IMG/VR virus record: IMGVR_UViG_3300047360_000110
Coordinates: 1 to 42,086 of that record
Length of the DNA: 42,086 bases
Strand: one strand, 5' to 3'
DNA from: a virus
The position numbers were made by a program, and so were the translations under genes. Of the stretch, positions 1-6,412 are shown in pieces (positions within the stretch are counted from its first letter, which is position 1; each line of letters opens with the position of its first letter). Below the pieces are notes generated by a model. It was given only the letters and a program-made list of their open reading frames with translations, was not told the origin of the DNA and did not search any database.

Positions 1-72
1 GAGCTAAAAAAGCAAGCTGTACAAAAATTAATTGACAACGTTGATCACTCGCAAGTGATTGACTATCTGTAG
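1..72 (+). CDS. 3' end of an unidentified gene
   Basis: An open frame enters from the left edge and stops with TAG at 70-72, giving the last 23 residues of a protein that ends QVIDYL. The fragment is rich in Lys, Gln and Asp and is too short to assign to a family. It runs in the same direction as the genes that follow, and about 60 bases, including a promoter-like element, separate it from the next gene. Its start lies outside the window. Confidence 0.5.
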   Translation, partial: ELKKQAVQKLIDNVDHSQVIDYL

Positions 73-90
73 GTTAGTGATGTAAAACAG

Positions 91-98
91 TATATTTG
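91..98 (+). promoter_or_regulatory. Bacteroidota-type -7 promoter element (TAnnTTTG)
   Basis: TATATTTG matches the -7 consensus TAnnTTTG of Bacteroidota primary sigma factor promoters. It lies in the only sizeable gap on the left side, 38 bases before the ERF start codon, which leaves room for a short leader. I see no clear TTTG at the expected -33 position, so only half the promoter is supported. If real, it would drive the whole + strand metabolic operon. Confidence 0.45.
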
Positions 99-135
99 TA
101 TGTAATTATATAAGTATACCAAATACCAAAACTTT

Positions 136-732
136 ATGACGTTAAACGACAAGTTAACAACAATACAAACAAAGTTTAAATCTAAAAAATCTAGGTTTAA
201 CTCATTCGGCAAATACTACTTTAGATCAGCCGAAGACATTCTCGAAGCTACTAAACCCTTTTTAAAGGAGCTAGGTATAACGGTAACGATAAACGAAAAA
301 GTTGTCGATGCATTCGGCAACGACTCGTTACCACCTATGATTGAATCAACAGCAATAATTAGTGATGGCAAAGATAATATCAAAGCCACAGCTATAGTTG
401 GTGTTGACCTTAACCAGAAAGGTATGCAAACTCCTCAACAGTTTGGTAGTGCCTCGAGCTACGGTAAGAAGTACGCGTTAGGAAATTTATTTCTTATCGA
501 TGATACACAAGATAGCGATGCTACAAACAATCACGGTAAATCAACCAAAGATGTTAAACCATCATTATCAGTAAACACGCAAGCGTTTACAAAGGCAACT
601 GAATACTTAAAGTCAGGCGGTGACATAACTGCTATAACTAAAAAGTATAAAGTAAGTCCTGAAGCGTTGGCTAAATTAAAACAAGCAGAAGTTCATGGAA
701 CAAAAACAAATAGTAAACAAACTGCGCAATGA
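136..732 (+). CDS. erf: ERF-family single-strand annealing recombinase
   Basis: This 198-aa protein matches the ERF superfamily of phage single-strand annealing proteins. The N-terminal half (about 1-133) carries the family hallmarks: a segment with FGKYYFRSAEDI followed by the conserved block GSASSYGKKYALGNLFLI and an acidic DDTQDSD patch. The C-terminal third is Lys/Thr/Ser-rich and probably flexible. ERF proteins anneal complementary single strands during phage recombination and genome circularisation. The next gene is a PD-(D/E)XK exonuclease, which is the usual partner that produces the single strands, and an SSB-like gene follows, so the three form a recombination cassette. The start is the first ATG after the promoter-like element, with no Shine-Dalgarno sequence. 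Confidence 0.88.
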   Translation: MTLNDKLTTIQTKFKSKKSRFNSFGKYYFRSAEDILEATKPFLKELGITVTINEKVVDAFGNDSLPPMIESTAIISDGKDNIKATAIVGVDLNQKGMQTPQQFGSASSYGKKYALGNLFLIDDTQDSDATNNHGKSTKDVKPSLSVNTQAFTKATEYLKSGGDITAITKKYKVSPEALAKLKQAEVHGTKTNSKQTAQ

Positions 733-1426
733 TGAGGATTATTACGGGGAATTTGGTAGACGTTATCTTAGTAATAGCGACATATCAGCTCTTTTAACTA
801 ACCCTCTAGGTTACGGTCAACCTTCGAAGCCTTCAGCAGCGTTCTTAGTTGGTGGATATTTTCACACTGCAATACTTGAACCAGATAAACTGAAAAAGTA
901 TAAGGTAGTTGAGTCATCAACTAGGAACACAAAGGCTTACAAAGAGATATCAGGCGGTGAACTATGTTTATTACAACACGAAGTAGATAAGATCGAATTA
1001 ATGACAGATAAAATGTTAAGCAACGAAGTTTGCGAAGGTCTTATACGTGGAGAAAACGTAGAATACGAAGTGCCTGCAATAACACAACTTGGAACTAATA
1101 AATGGAAAGGTAAAGCTGACATAGTTAATCACGATGAAAAGTTAGTGATTGATTTAAAGACTACAGCTAACATAAACAAGTTTCAAAATAGTGCACGTAT
1201 GTACAATTACGACAGTCAAGCGTACATATATAGTAAACTATTCGGTTATGAAATGTTATTTATTGTTATAGATAAAGAGACACATCAGATCGGATTATTT
1301 GATTGTTCAACAGACTTTTACGAGCGTGGCTCTGATAAAGTCGCACGAGCAAACGATGCTTATGATTTGTTTTATAAGCAAGAAGGTTTTGATCCTTCAC
1401 AATATTTTATTAATAAAACCCTTTAA
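695..1426 (+). CDS. PD-(D/E)XK exonuclease (RecE/lambda Exo-like)
   Basis: This 243-aa protein has the pattern of phage recombination exonucleases. A YLSNSDISALL start is followed by GGYFHTAILEP (His57), then the catalytic core GKADIV (Asp142) and VIDLKTT (Asp153, Lys155), and then the YDSQAYIY helix (Gln175). This is the RecE/PDDEXK_12-like arrangement of metal-dependent 5'-3' exonucleases. It starts inside the last 38 bases of the ERF gene, which implies translational coupling and suggests that nuclease and annealing protein work as a pair, as Exo/Bet or RecE/RecT do. I kept the upstream ATG because it is the only one before the conserved YLSNSDI motif. Confidence 0.82.
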   Translation: MEQKQIVNKLRNDEDYYGEFGRRYLSNSDISALLTNPLGYGQPSKPSAAFLVGGYFHTAILEPDKLKKYKVVESSTRNTKAYKEISGGELCLLQHEVDKIELMTDKMLSNEVCEGLIRGENVEYEVPAITQLGTNKWKGKADIVNHDEKLVIDLKTTANINKFQNSARMYNYDSQAYIYSKLFGYEMLFIVIDKETHQIGLFDCSTDFYERGSDKVARANDAYDLFYKQEGFDPSQYFINKTL

Positions 1427-1436
1427 ACCAATTAAT

Positions 1437-1616
1437 ATGGCAAGAGCAAGAAAAACTCAAACTAAAGTATGTTCAGTATCAGGTATTGAAACAAATGTAA
1501 ATAACTTTTACGCGAACCAAAACCATGTTAAAGCTGTAGACAATATACGTCGCAATTCTAATGCAACTAAAGACCAGCTACAGCGTATGTTTAATCAGTT
1601 AAATTCTTATGTGTAA
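1437..1616 (+). CDS. Small basic protein, unknown function
   Basis: The gene encodes 59 aa beginning MARARKTQTKVC. I chose the ATG at 1437 over an upstream in-frame ATG at 1299 because the upstream part lies inside the exonuclease gene and translates to low-complexity sequence. The chosen start is preceded by an AATTAAT leader typical of this genome. The protein is basic at its N-terminus, has one Cys (CSVSGIE) and ends in an Asn/Gln-rich helix-like tail. Its stop overlaps the SSB start (TAATG). Its position in the recombination cassette suggests a DNA-associated accessory role, but I do not recognise a family. Confidence 0.6.
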   Translation: MARARKTQTKVCSVSGIETNVNNFYANQNHVKAVDNIRRNSNATKDQLQRMFNQLNSYV

Positions 1617-1930
1617 TGGCTAGTATTTTAGCAACTAGTATTGACCTTACTAAAATACCTAAAGATAAAATTATCGAAGGTAAAAAAGGTAAATACTTAC
1701 CTATTACTATTACGATTAATGATGAGCCAGATCAGTTCGGCAACAACGGTCCTGTTATTGTACAACAAACTAAGGACGAGCGTGATGCTAAACAAGATAA
1801 AGTTTACTTAGGAAACGTAAAAGTAGTATGGACAAACGGAGACAACGTAGCAGCTGCGCCTCGAGATGGTTCGCCTGCACCTGTACAACAAGCTGCGGTC
1901 GCTCAGGCCGACGATGATTTACCATTTTAA
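1616..1930 (+). CDS. ssb: Single-stranded DNA-binding protein (SSB-like)
   Basis: This 104-aa protein has a compact beta-rich body (about 1-75, with KYLPITITIN and KVYLGNVKVVW) compatible with an OB-fold. A disordered Ala/Pro/Gln linker follows, and the acidic C-terminal tip is DDDLPF. That tip is the classic signature by which bacterial and phage SSBs recruit partners. The body diverges from E. coli SSB, so the call rests mainly on the tip, the size and the location next to ERF, exonuclease and primase-helicase. It would coat single-stranded DNA during replication and recombination. It begins with a one-base overlap with the gene before it. Confidence 0.75.
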   Translation: MASILATSIDLTKIPKDKIIEGKKGKYLPITITINDEPDQFGNNGPVIVQQTKDERDAKQDKVYLGNVKVVWTNGDNVAAAPRDGSPAPVQQAAVAQADDDLPF

Positions 1931-1934
1931 TTAA

Positions 1935-3656
1935 ATGCAGACAACAGAGATCAATGGATTCTTGATTGATGAGTTCAATCAATATGGCCTAAAAGAAGGT
2001 AAGACGCAGGGTATCTGCCCCTTATGTTCACACGATAGGCAACCCAAAAATCAGAAAGCACAGTGTGCTTCATATGATTGGGAACGGGGTCTCGGTACTT
2101 GTCATAATTGTAGCACATCATTTCAGTTACACACGTACCAACGTAAAGGTGCTAGTGAAAAAGAGTATGTAAGACCAACGTCGCCCTCGGCTGATGAGTG
2201 GAACATACCACAAACTAAAGTAGCTGAGTGGTTTAAAACAAGAGGTATATCAGCTCAGACTCTCATTGACTTAAAAATCAGTGAGGGTCCTGAGTATATG
2301 CCGCAAACCGGTAAGACCGAGAATACTATAAAGTTTAATTATTTTATGGGCGATCAACTTATCAATGTTAAATACAGAGATGGTCGTAAAAACTTTAAAC
2401 TATACAAGGGTGCTGAAAAAGTATTTTATAACATTAACAGTATTGTAGGTTATGACACGTGTATAGTTACCGAAGGTGAAATGGACGTGCTAGCTTTACA
2501 TGAAGCTGGAATTAAAAATACCATATCAGTTCCTAACGGAGCAACACTTGGGAATAATAACCTAGACTATCTAGATAACTGTATTGATTACTTTGAAGAT
2601 AAAGAAAAAGTAATACTTGCGGTTGATCAAGATGATGCTGGTCAAATGCTACAGCAAGAGCTTATACGTAGGCTTGGAGCTGAAGTATGTTTCTTAGTAA
2701 CCTTCGAAGATTGTAAAGATGCTAATGAATATTTATTAAAGTATGGAAAAGAAAAACTGGCAGAGCGTATTACAAAGGCCAGACCCGTACCCCTTGAAAA
2801 CGTCACAACTTTCAAAGACATTGAGGACGAAGTTACTGACTTCGTTAAAAATGGTTTCAAGCCCGGTTTCCAAATCGGCCTTCAGAATTTTGATGACATC
2901 TTTTCAACTTACACTGGTCAGTTTATTACTGTTACTGGTATTCCTAGTTCCGGCAAGAGTGATTTTGTCGATCAAATGGTCGTTGGGTATAACGCGAACT
3001 ATGGTTGGAAAACAGCGTTTGCTAGTCCAGAAAATGCGCCAACTTATTTACATGCCCATAAACTAATGCGTAAAACGTGGGGTGACATGCCTACACGTTC
3101 AGATATTGGTGGCGGTAAATGGAATCAAGTTGCAGAACACGTCAATGATAATTACTTTTTCATTGATATGGATAAGTATAGTCTTGAATCAGTGCTACGT
3201 AAAGGTGCTGAGCTTGTTAAACGTAAAGGTATTAAATGCTTAGTCATTGATCCATTTAATAAGATCAGAGACATTGATTGCAAAACAGAAGATGTAAACA
3301 GATACACAATGGAGTATCTAACTAAGATAGAAATGTTTTGTAAGAAGTATGATGTGCTTACGTTTATCGTAGCTCACCCAACTAAAATGTATAAAGATAG
3401 TAATGGTAAAATTGAAGAGCCAACTATGTACAACATTAAAGGTGGTGGCGAATGGTACGATGCTAGTTACCACGGTATACTAGTACATAGAGACTACGAA
3501 GCAAAGACTGTTAAAGCTAAGATACTTAAAGTTAAGTTTCAAAACTTAGGTGAAAACGGGGCTGAAGCTCATTTTAAATGGGAACCAAAGTCAGGTCGTT
3601 TTATTCCTCATGTCCTGCCTGGTATGGCTGAAGGTGAGAAAATGCCCTGGGAATAA
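1935..3656 (+). CDS. Bifunctional DNA primase-helicase (T7 gp4-like)
   Basis: The 573-aa protein has the full T7 gp4 layout. An N-terminal zinc-binding domain has Cys28, Cys31, Cys56 and Cys59. A TOPRIM primase domain shows TEGEMD (Glu180) and VDQDDAG (Asp231, Asp233). A DnaB-type helicase domain has Walker A GIPSSGKS (335-342) and Walker B CLVIDP (Asp439), followed by a C-terminal region with ILVHRD. It should make RNA primers and unwind the fork as a ring-shaped hexamer. It follows the SSB gene by 4 bases and its stop overlaps the next start (TAATG). A gp4-type enzyme usually pairs with a phage DNA polymerase, but none is in this window. Confidence 0.93.
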   Translation: MQTTEINGFLIDEFNQYGLKEGKTQGICPLCSHDRQPKNQKAQCASYDWERGLGTCHNCSTSFQLHTYQRKGASEKEYVRPTSPSADEWNIPQTKVAEWFKTRGISAQTLIDLKISEGPEYMPQTGKTENTIKFNYFMGDQLINVKYRDGRKNFKLYKGAEKVFYNINSIVGYDTCIVTEGEMDVLALHEAGIKNTISVPNGATLGNNNLDYLDNCIDYFEDKEKVILAVDQDDAGQMLQQELIRRLGAEVCFLVTFEDCKDANEYLLKYGKEKLAERITKARPVPLENVTTFKDIEDEVTDFVKNGFKPGFQIGLQNFDDIFSTYTGQFITVTGIPSSGKSDFVDQMVVGYNANYGWKTAFASPENAPTYLHAHKLMRKTWGDMPTRSDIGGGKWNQVAEHVNDNYFFIDMDKYSLESVLRKGAELVKRKGIKCLVIDPFNKIRDIDCKTEDVNRYTMEYLTKIEMFCKKYDVLTFIVAHPTKMYKDSNGKIEEPTMYNIKGGGEWYDASYHGILVHRDYEAKTVKAKILKVKFQNLGENGAEAHFKWEPKSGRFIPHVLPGMAEGEKMPWE

Positions 3657-3928
3657 TGCCTCCACACTGGAGACCTAAGAAAAAATCTGAGTGGAGTATG
3701 GGTACATATGAAACTACAGAACTAGACCACAAGGCTATGAACTGGTGTATTAATAATGGTATAACAATAGCGCCATTTGCTAAACAACCAGGTTCGTGGT
3801 ATATAGATATAACAATAAACGGTAAAACAAACCGATCGCCTCATGTTTATATTAAAGATATGATATGGGAGAAGATCTATGAATATTATAGATATTATTA
3901 TGAGAAATACTTTCAAGACGGCAAATGA
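3656..3928 (+). CDS. Conserved-looking small protein, unknown function
   Basis: This 90-aa protein has a basic N-terminus (WRPKKKSEW), a central stretch that could form a small beta sheet (IAPFAKQPGSWYIDITIN), and a Tyr/Lys-rich C-terminal helix. I recognise no catalytic motif. It overlaps the primase-helicase stop by one base, and its own 3' end overlaps the dCMP-hydroxymethylase-like gene by 50 bases, so it is embedded in the operon and probably translated with it. The aromatic, basic character would suit nucleic-acid or protein contact, but no function is assigned. Confidence 0.65.
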   Translation: MPPHWRPKKKSEWSMGTYETTELDHKAMNWCINNGITIAPFAKQPGSWYIDITINGKTNRSPHVYIKDMIWEKIYEYYRYYYEKYFQDGK

Positions 3929-4541
3929 AGCTTATGAGTACTTTCACAACGAGATCATTACAAATGGTGTTGAGTTTGCAGGTACTAAAGCTTTATTTAA
4001 TATAGGGTTTACAATAGAAGATCCTACTAACAAGGTAATTACAAATAAAGAACGTAATTGGAACGAAGAGTACGCAGCTGCAGAGTGGCAATGGTATTTA
4101 TCCGGCGATCCTAGAATAGAAACTTTAGGTGAGCTGTATGGTAAAATACCAGCTATATGGAAACGTATGGCTGATGAAAATGGTGAAGTCAACTCTAACT
4201 ATGGTTATCAGTGGAAAAGACACGATCAACTTGAAAATGTTATTAAGATGTTAAAAACAAATCCTGATACCAGACAAGCAGCAATTAGTATATATGACGG
4301 CAAATCAATACACCAGTATGCTTTTGATACACCATGCACATACGCAGTACAGTTTACAATAGTACAAAGCAAGCTGTATATGTCTGTCTATATGCGTTCT
4401 AATGATCTCTGGTACGGTTTCTGTAACGATCAATATCAGTTTGCATCGTTGCAAGAAATGGTCGCAGAGAGATTAAATCTACCTGTTGGCACATACTACC
4501 ATCACGCACACAATTTACATTTGTATAACGATAAAATATAA
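3879..4541 (+). CDS. dCMP hydroxymethylase-like (thymidylate synthase superfamily)
   Basis: This 220-aa protein is in the thymidylate synthase superfamily and looks closer to T4 gp42 (dCMP hydroxymethylase) than to ThyA. Visible motifs are AEWQWYLSG (68-76), GEVNSNYGYQW (102-112), NPDTRQAAISIY (128-139), the catalytic DTPC (Cys153) and MRSNDLWYGFCND (172-184). In ThyA the residue after GLPF is an Asn that selects dUMP. Here the equivalent position is Asp184, as in T4 gp42, where Asp selects cytosine. It would convert dCMP to 5-hydroxymethyl-dCMP using methylene-tetrahydrofolate. The C-terminus is shorter than usual, ending soon after HNLHLY. A second possible start is Met8. Alternatives are a dUMP enzyme or a plain dCMP methylase. 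Confidence 0.72.
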   Translation: MNIIDIIMRNTFKTANEAYEYFHNEIITNGVEFAGTKALFNIGFTIEDPTNKVITNKERNWNEEYAAAEWQWYLSGDPRIETLGELYGKIPAIWKRMADENGEVNSNYGYQWKRHDQLENVIKMLKTNPDTRQAAISIYDGKSIHQYAFDTPCTYAVQFTIVQSKLYMSVYMRSNDLWYGFCNDQYQFASLQEMVAERLNLPVGTYYHHAHNLHLYNDKI

Positions 4542-4546
4542 AACCA

Positions 4547-5305
4547 ATGTATTATTTATACCACATACCAGGTAAAAAGATAGGTGTTACACGTGATCTT
4601 AATACCCGAGTAACCCTTATGCAAGGCTATAAGGAGGGAGAGTATGAAGTTCTTGAGCAGTCAAAAGATATAGATTTTATATCAGACCGCGAAATAGAAC
4701 TTCAAAAGTCTTATGGCTATAAGGTCGACAGAAAATTATATAAAAATCTATTTAAGAAAATGAATATAAACGCTACAGAACAAACGTCAACCTTTCCGTG
4801 TCCAGCTAACAAACTTAAAGGGCATCTGATGGATAACATTGGACTCAGCTGGGAAACTCTACACGGTAAATTCGAAATCAATTCAACTACAATACCATGG
4901 ATTGTACACAACGCAAAGACGTCTATGTACAATAACGAGAGATGTTACATTTATAACAAGGCTTATTACGAAGCTTTCTTGGCTGAACCAGTCTCTGAAG
5001 GTATAGACGCAACTATCTTTGATAGTATTCGTAACTGGGCTGATAAACGAGGTATATATGATAGTGGAGATACTAAAACACAGTTTGTTAAACTTATGGA
5101 AGAAGTCGGAGAGCTCGGAAAAGCAATTCTCAAAGACGATAAAGATGAGTTTGTTGATGCTATTGGCGATTGTATTGTTGTACTTACCAATCTTTCCCAT
5201 CTCGGTGGGTTTGATGTTGAGCATTGCATCAGCAGTGCTTACAATGAGATCAGCAATAGAACTGGAGCTATGGTAAACGGAACATTTGTGAAAGATGCAG
5301 ATTAA
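4547..5305 (+). CDS. GIY-YIG nuclease-like / MazG pyrophosphohydrolase fusion
   Basis: This 252-aa protein appears to join two enzymes. Residues 1-65 resemble a GIY-YIG nuclease: YLY at 3-5, KIGVTRDL at 11-18, Arg21 in the catalytic Arg position and Glu49/Glu51 as candidate metal ligands. Residues 80-145 form a middle segment with Lys, Trp and Tyr that I cannot assign. Residues 160-245 are an all-alpha MazG-like NTP pyrophosphohydrolase with EExxE (Glu185, Glu186, Glu189) and ExxD (Glu201, Asp204), plus Asp208. The MazG part would hydrolyse a dNTP to dNMP and pyrophosphate. The gene begins 5 bases after the hydroxymethylase-like gene. The MazG assignment is firm. The GIY-YIG assignment is weaker because the motif is degenerate. 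Confidence 0.72.
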   Translation: MYYLYHIPGKKIGVTRDLNTRVTLMQGYKEGEYEVLEQSKDIDFISDREIELQKSYGYKVDRKLYKNLFKKMNINATEQTSTFPCPANKLKGHLMDNIGLSWETLHGKFEINSTTIPWIVHNAKTSMYNNERCYIYNKAYYEAFLAEPVSEGIDATIFDSIRNWADKRGIYDSGDTKTQFVKLMEEVGELGKAILKDDKDEFVDAIGDCIVVLTNLSHLGGFDVEHCISSAYNEISNRTGAMVNGTFVKDAD

Positions 5306-5591
5306 AACTAAAGACAAGATAGTACAGGCCGTGCTAAGGAAGATGGACGAACGTAGTATTATAGGCCAAGAAAAATATGGTGCTACAATGATGGAAGAGA
5401 TTGAAGGTCAAGTTAAAGACTTAGATCGTTTCTTAGTTGATGTTCAAGAAGAAATAATGGATGCGTTACTTTATATTGAAGCAGCGCGACGATGCTTGAC
5501 TGATGAGATTGAAGAGGCAATGTTACGCCGCATAGATATCATAGGTCAAAACGGTAACGAAGGATTACATTATGATACGCAAAAAGTATAA
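5295..5591 (+). CDS. MazG-like all-alpha NTP pyrophosphohydrolase family protein
   Basis: This 98-aa, mostly helical protein resembles small phage members of the MazG-like superfamily. It has GQEKYG (24-29), a DLDRFLVD helix (42-49) and the metal-binding helix QEEIMDALLYIE (51-62). It overlaps the end of the GIY-YIG/MazG fusion by 11 bases. Two MazG-type proteins in a row suggest either different nucleotide substrates or one catalytic and one partner subunit, which I cannot separate from sequence. Only one acidic EExxD cluster is clear, so activity is less certain than for the preceding protein. Confidence 0.62.
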   Translation: MQIKTKDKIVQAVLRKMDERSIIGQEKYGATMMEEIEGQVKDLDRFLVDVQEEIMDALLYIEAARRCLTDEIEEAMLRRIDIIGQNGNEGLHYDTQKV

Positions 5592-6027
5592 GCGTAAAAA
5601 ACGAGGACCAGTACAAGCAAAGAAGATATCATACGACGGTATCAACTTTGCTTCGGGTCTTGAGAGATATATGTATATGGCTTTGAAAAAAGCAAAGATC
5701 AGATCTAAGTACGAGGGAGAAACATTTGTATTAATGAATGGCTTTCATTTTCCAAATGAGTGTTATGCTCGTCAAGCGAACGGTAAAGGTGATTATAAAA
5801 ACAGAGGCGCTAAACGTATACTACCTATTAAATATACACCTGATTTTATTGGTGATGGATTTATTATTGAAACAAAAGGTAGAGCTAATGAATCTTTTCC
5901 CATGCGCTGGAAGTTATTTAAATTATTAGTAACACAACAGTTTCCTGATACTGTATTATACAAACCACAAAACCAAGCTGAATGCGACAGAACAATACAG
6001 CTAATCCTAGAAAAGCAAAGGACGTAG
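5572..6027 (+). CDS. PD-(D/E)XK endonuclease, DUF1064-like
   Basis: This 151-aa protein has a very basic N-terminus (residues 1-18) and the DUF1064-type pattern YDGINFASGLE (21-31), with Glu31 in the first motif. The catalytic core follows: YTPDF (Asp91) and IIETKG (Glu100, Lys102). Members of this group are phage nucleases of the PD-(D/E)XK fold, probably acting on branched DNA or host DNA as the T7 endonuclease I does. The gene begins 20 bases inside the end of the MazG-like gene, and its own end overlaps a tiny gene at 5982. Resolution of replication and recombination intermediates fits the setting, but the substrate is inferred. Confidence 0.75.
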   Translation: MIRKKYKRKKRGPVQAKKISYDGINFASGLERYMYMALKKAKIRSKYEGETFVLMNGFHFPNECYARQANGKGDYKNRGAKRILPIKYTPDFIGDGFIIETKGRANESFPMRWKLFKLLVTQQFPDTVLYKPQNQAECDRTIQLILEKQRT

Positions 6028-6155
6028 CAAGACGTAAGTATGCAGAGAGACAGATCGATAAGTTTATAAAATGGTCGGTTGATCAACGTGGTTTTTTAAA
6101 GTACAAAGATCTAGTTGAACAACACAATAAACATAATATAAAAGTGTATGGCTAA
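5982..6155 (+). CDS. Tiny basic protein, unknown function
   Basis: An open frame of 57 codons starts with ATG at 5982 inside the end of the endonuclease gene and stops with TAA at 6153-6155. The product is Lys/Arg-rich in its first half (PRKAKDVARRKYAERQ) and ends HNIKVYG, which looks like one or two helices. It fills the otherwise empty 120 bases before the next start, and its end overlaps that start by 8 bases, the same coupling seen elsewhere. No family is recognised. A small DNA- or RNA-binding role is possible but unsupported. Confidence 0.5.
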   Translation: MRQNNTANPRKAKDVARRKYAERQIDKFIKWSVDQRGFLKYKDLVEQHNKHNIKVYG

Positions 6156-6282
6156 GTTAAATTTATTTGCATACAAAGAAAAATCAAAGGTGCGTAGACC
6201 AGGTGTCCACGCTAAAACAAAAACTAGTAACAATAAACAAAGTAAAAATTATGTCAAACAATACAGGGGACAAGGTCGGTAA
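6148..6282 (+). CDS. Tiny basic protein of a marine-phage type
   Basis: This 44-aa protein starts MAKLNLFAYKEK and continues with RRPGVHAKTKTS and a Lys/Asn/Tyr-rich end (KNYVKQYRGQGR). It has about a third basic residues, no hydrophobic segment and no Cys. I recall near-identical small proteins in other marine phages, especially the RPGVHAKTK motif, but have no function to give. It overlaps its neighbours on both sides (8 bases upstream, 32 bases downstream), making a run of three nested small genes between the nuclease and nrdB. Confidence 0.6.
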   Translation: MAKLNLFAYKEKSKVRRPGVHAKTKTSNNKQSKNYVKQYRGQGR

Positions 6283-6412
6283 GACTTGGTCATTATCGTT
6301 TGGGTTTTACCCAGGTATATTATTCGGTATGAGAACGTACGAAGAACCTAAACAAACAGCGTATGTATTTTATCTGCCATTCATAGATGTGGCATATGAA
6401 GTGTTTAAGTAA
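6251..6412 (+). CDS. Small aromatic protein preceding nrdB
   Basis: The protein has 53 aa and begins MSNNTGDKVGKTW. The ATG at 6251 is preferred to an upstream in-frame ATG at 6167 because the upstream part lies within the preceding small gene, whereas the downstream part reads like a real protein: WSLSFGFYPGILFG, then MRTYEEPKQT and YVFYLPFIDVAYEVF. It is rich in Phe and Tyr and may be a compact beta structure or membrane-associated. Its stop overlaps the nrdB start (TAATG), so it is probably co-translated with the reductase. The function is unknown. Confidence 0.62.
   Translation: MSNNTGDKVGKTWSLSFGFYPGILFGMRTYEEPKQTAYVFYLPFIDVAYEVFK

Noticed and set aside
3879-4541. Plain thymidylate synthase (ThyA)
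   Set aside because: The Asn that binds dUMP is replaced by Asp184, and the surrounding motif reads like T4 gp42. I kept ThyA only as the superfamily.
4883-5317. 144-codon - strand frame opposite the GIY-YIG/MazG gene
   Set aside because: It lies fully antisense to a gene with clear motifs, and its product is low-complexity Ile/Ser-rich sequence.
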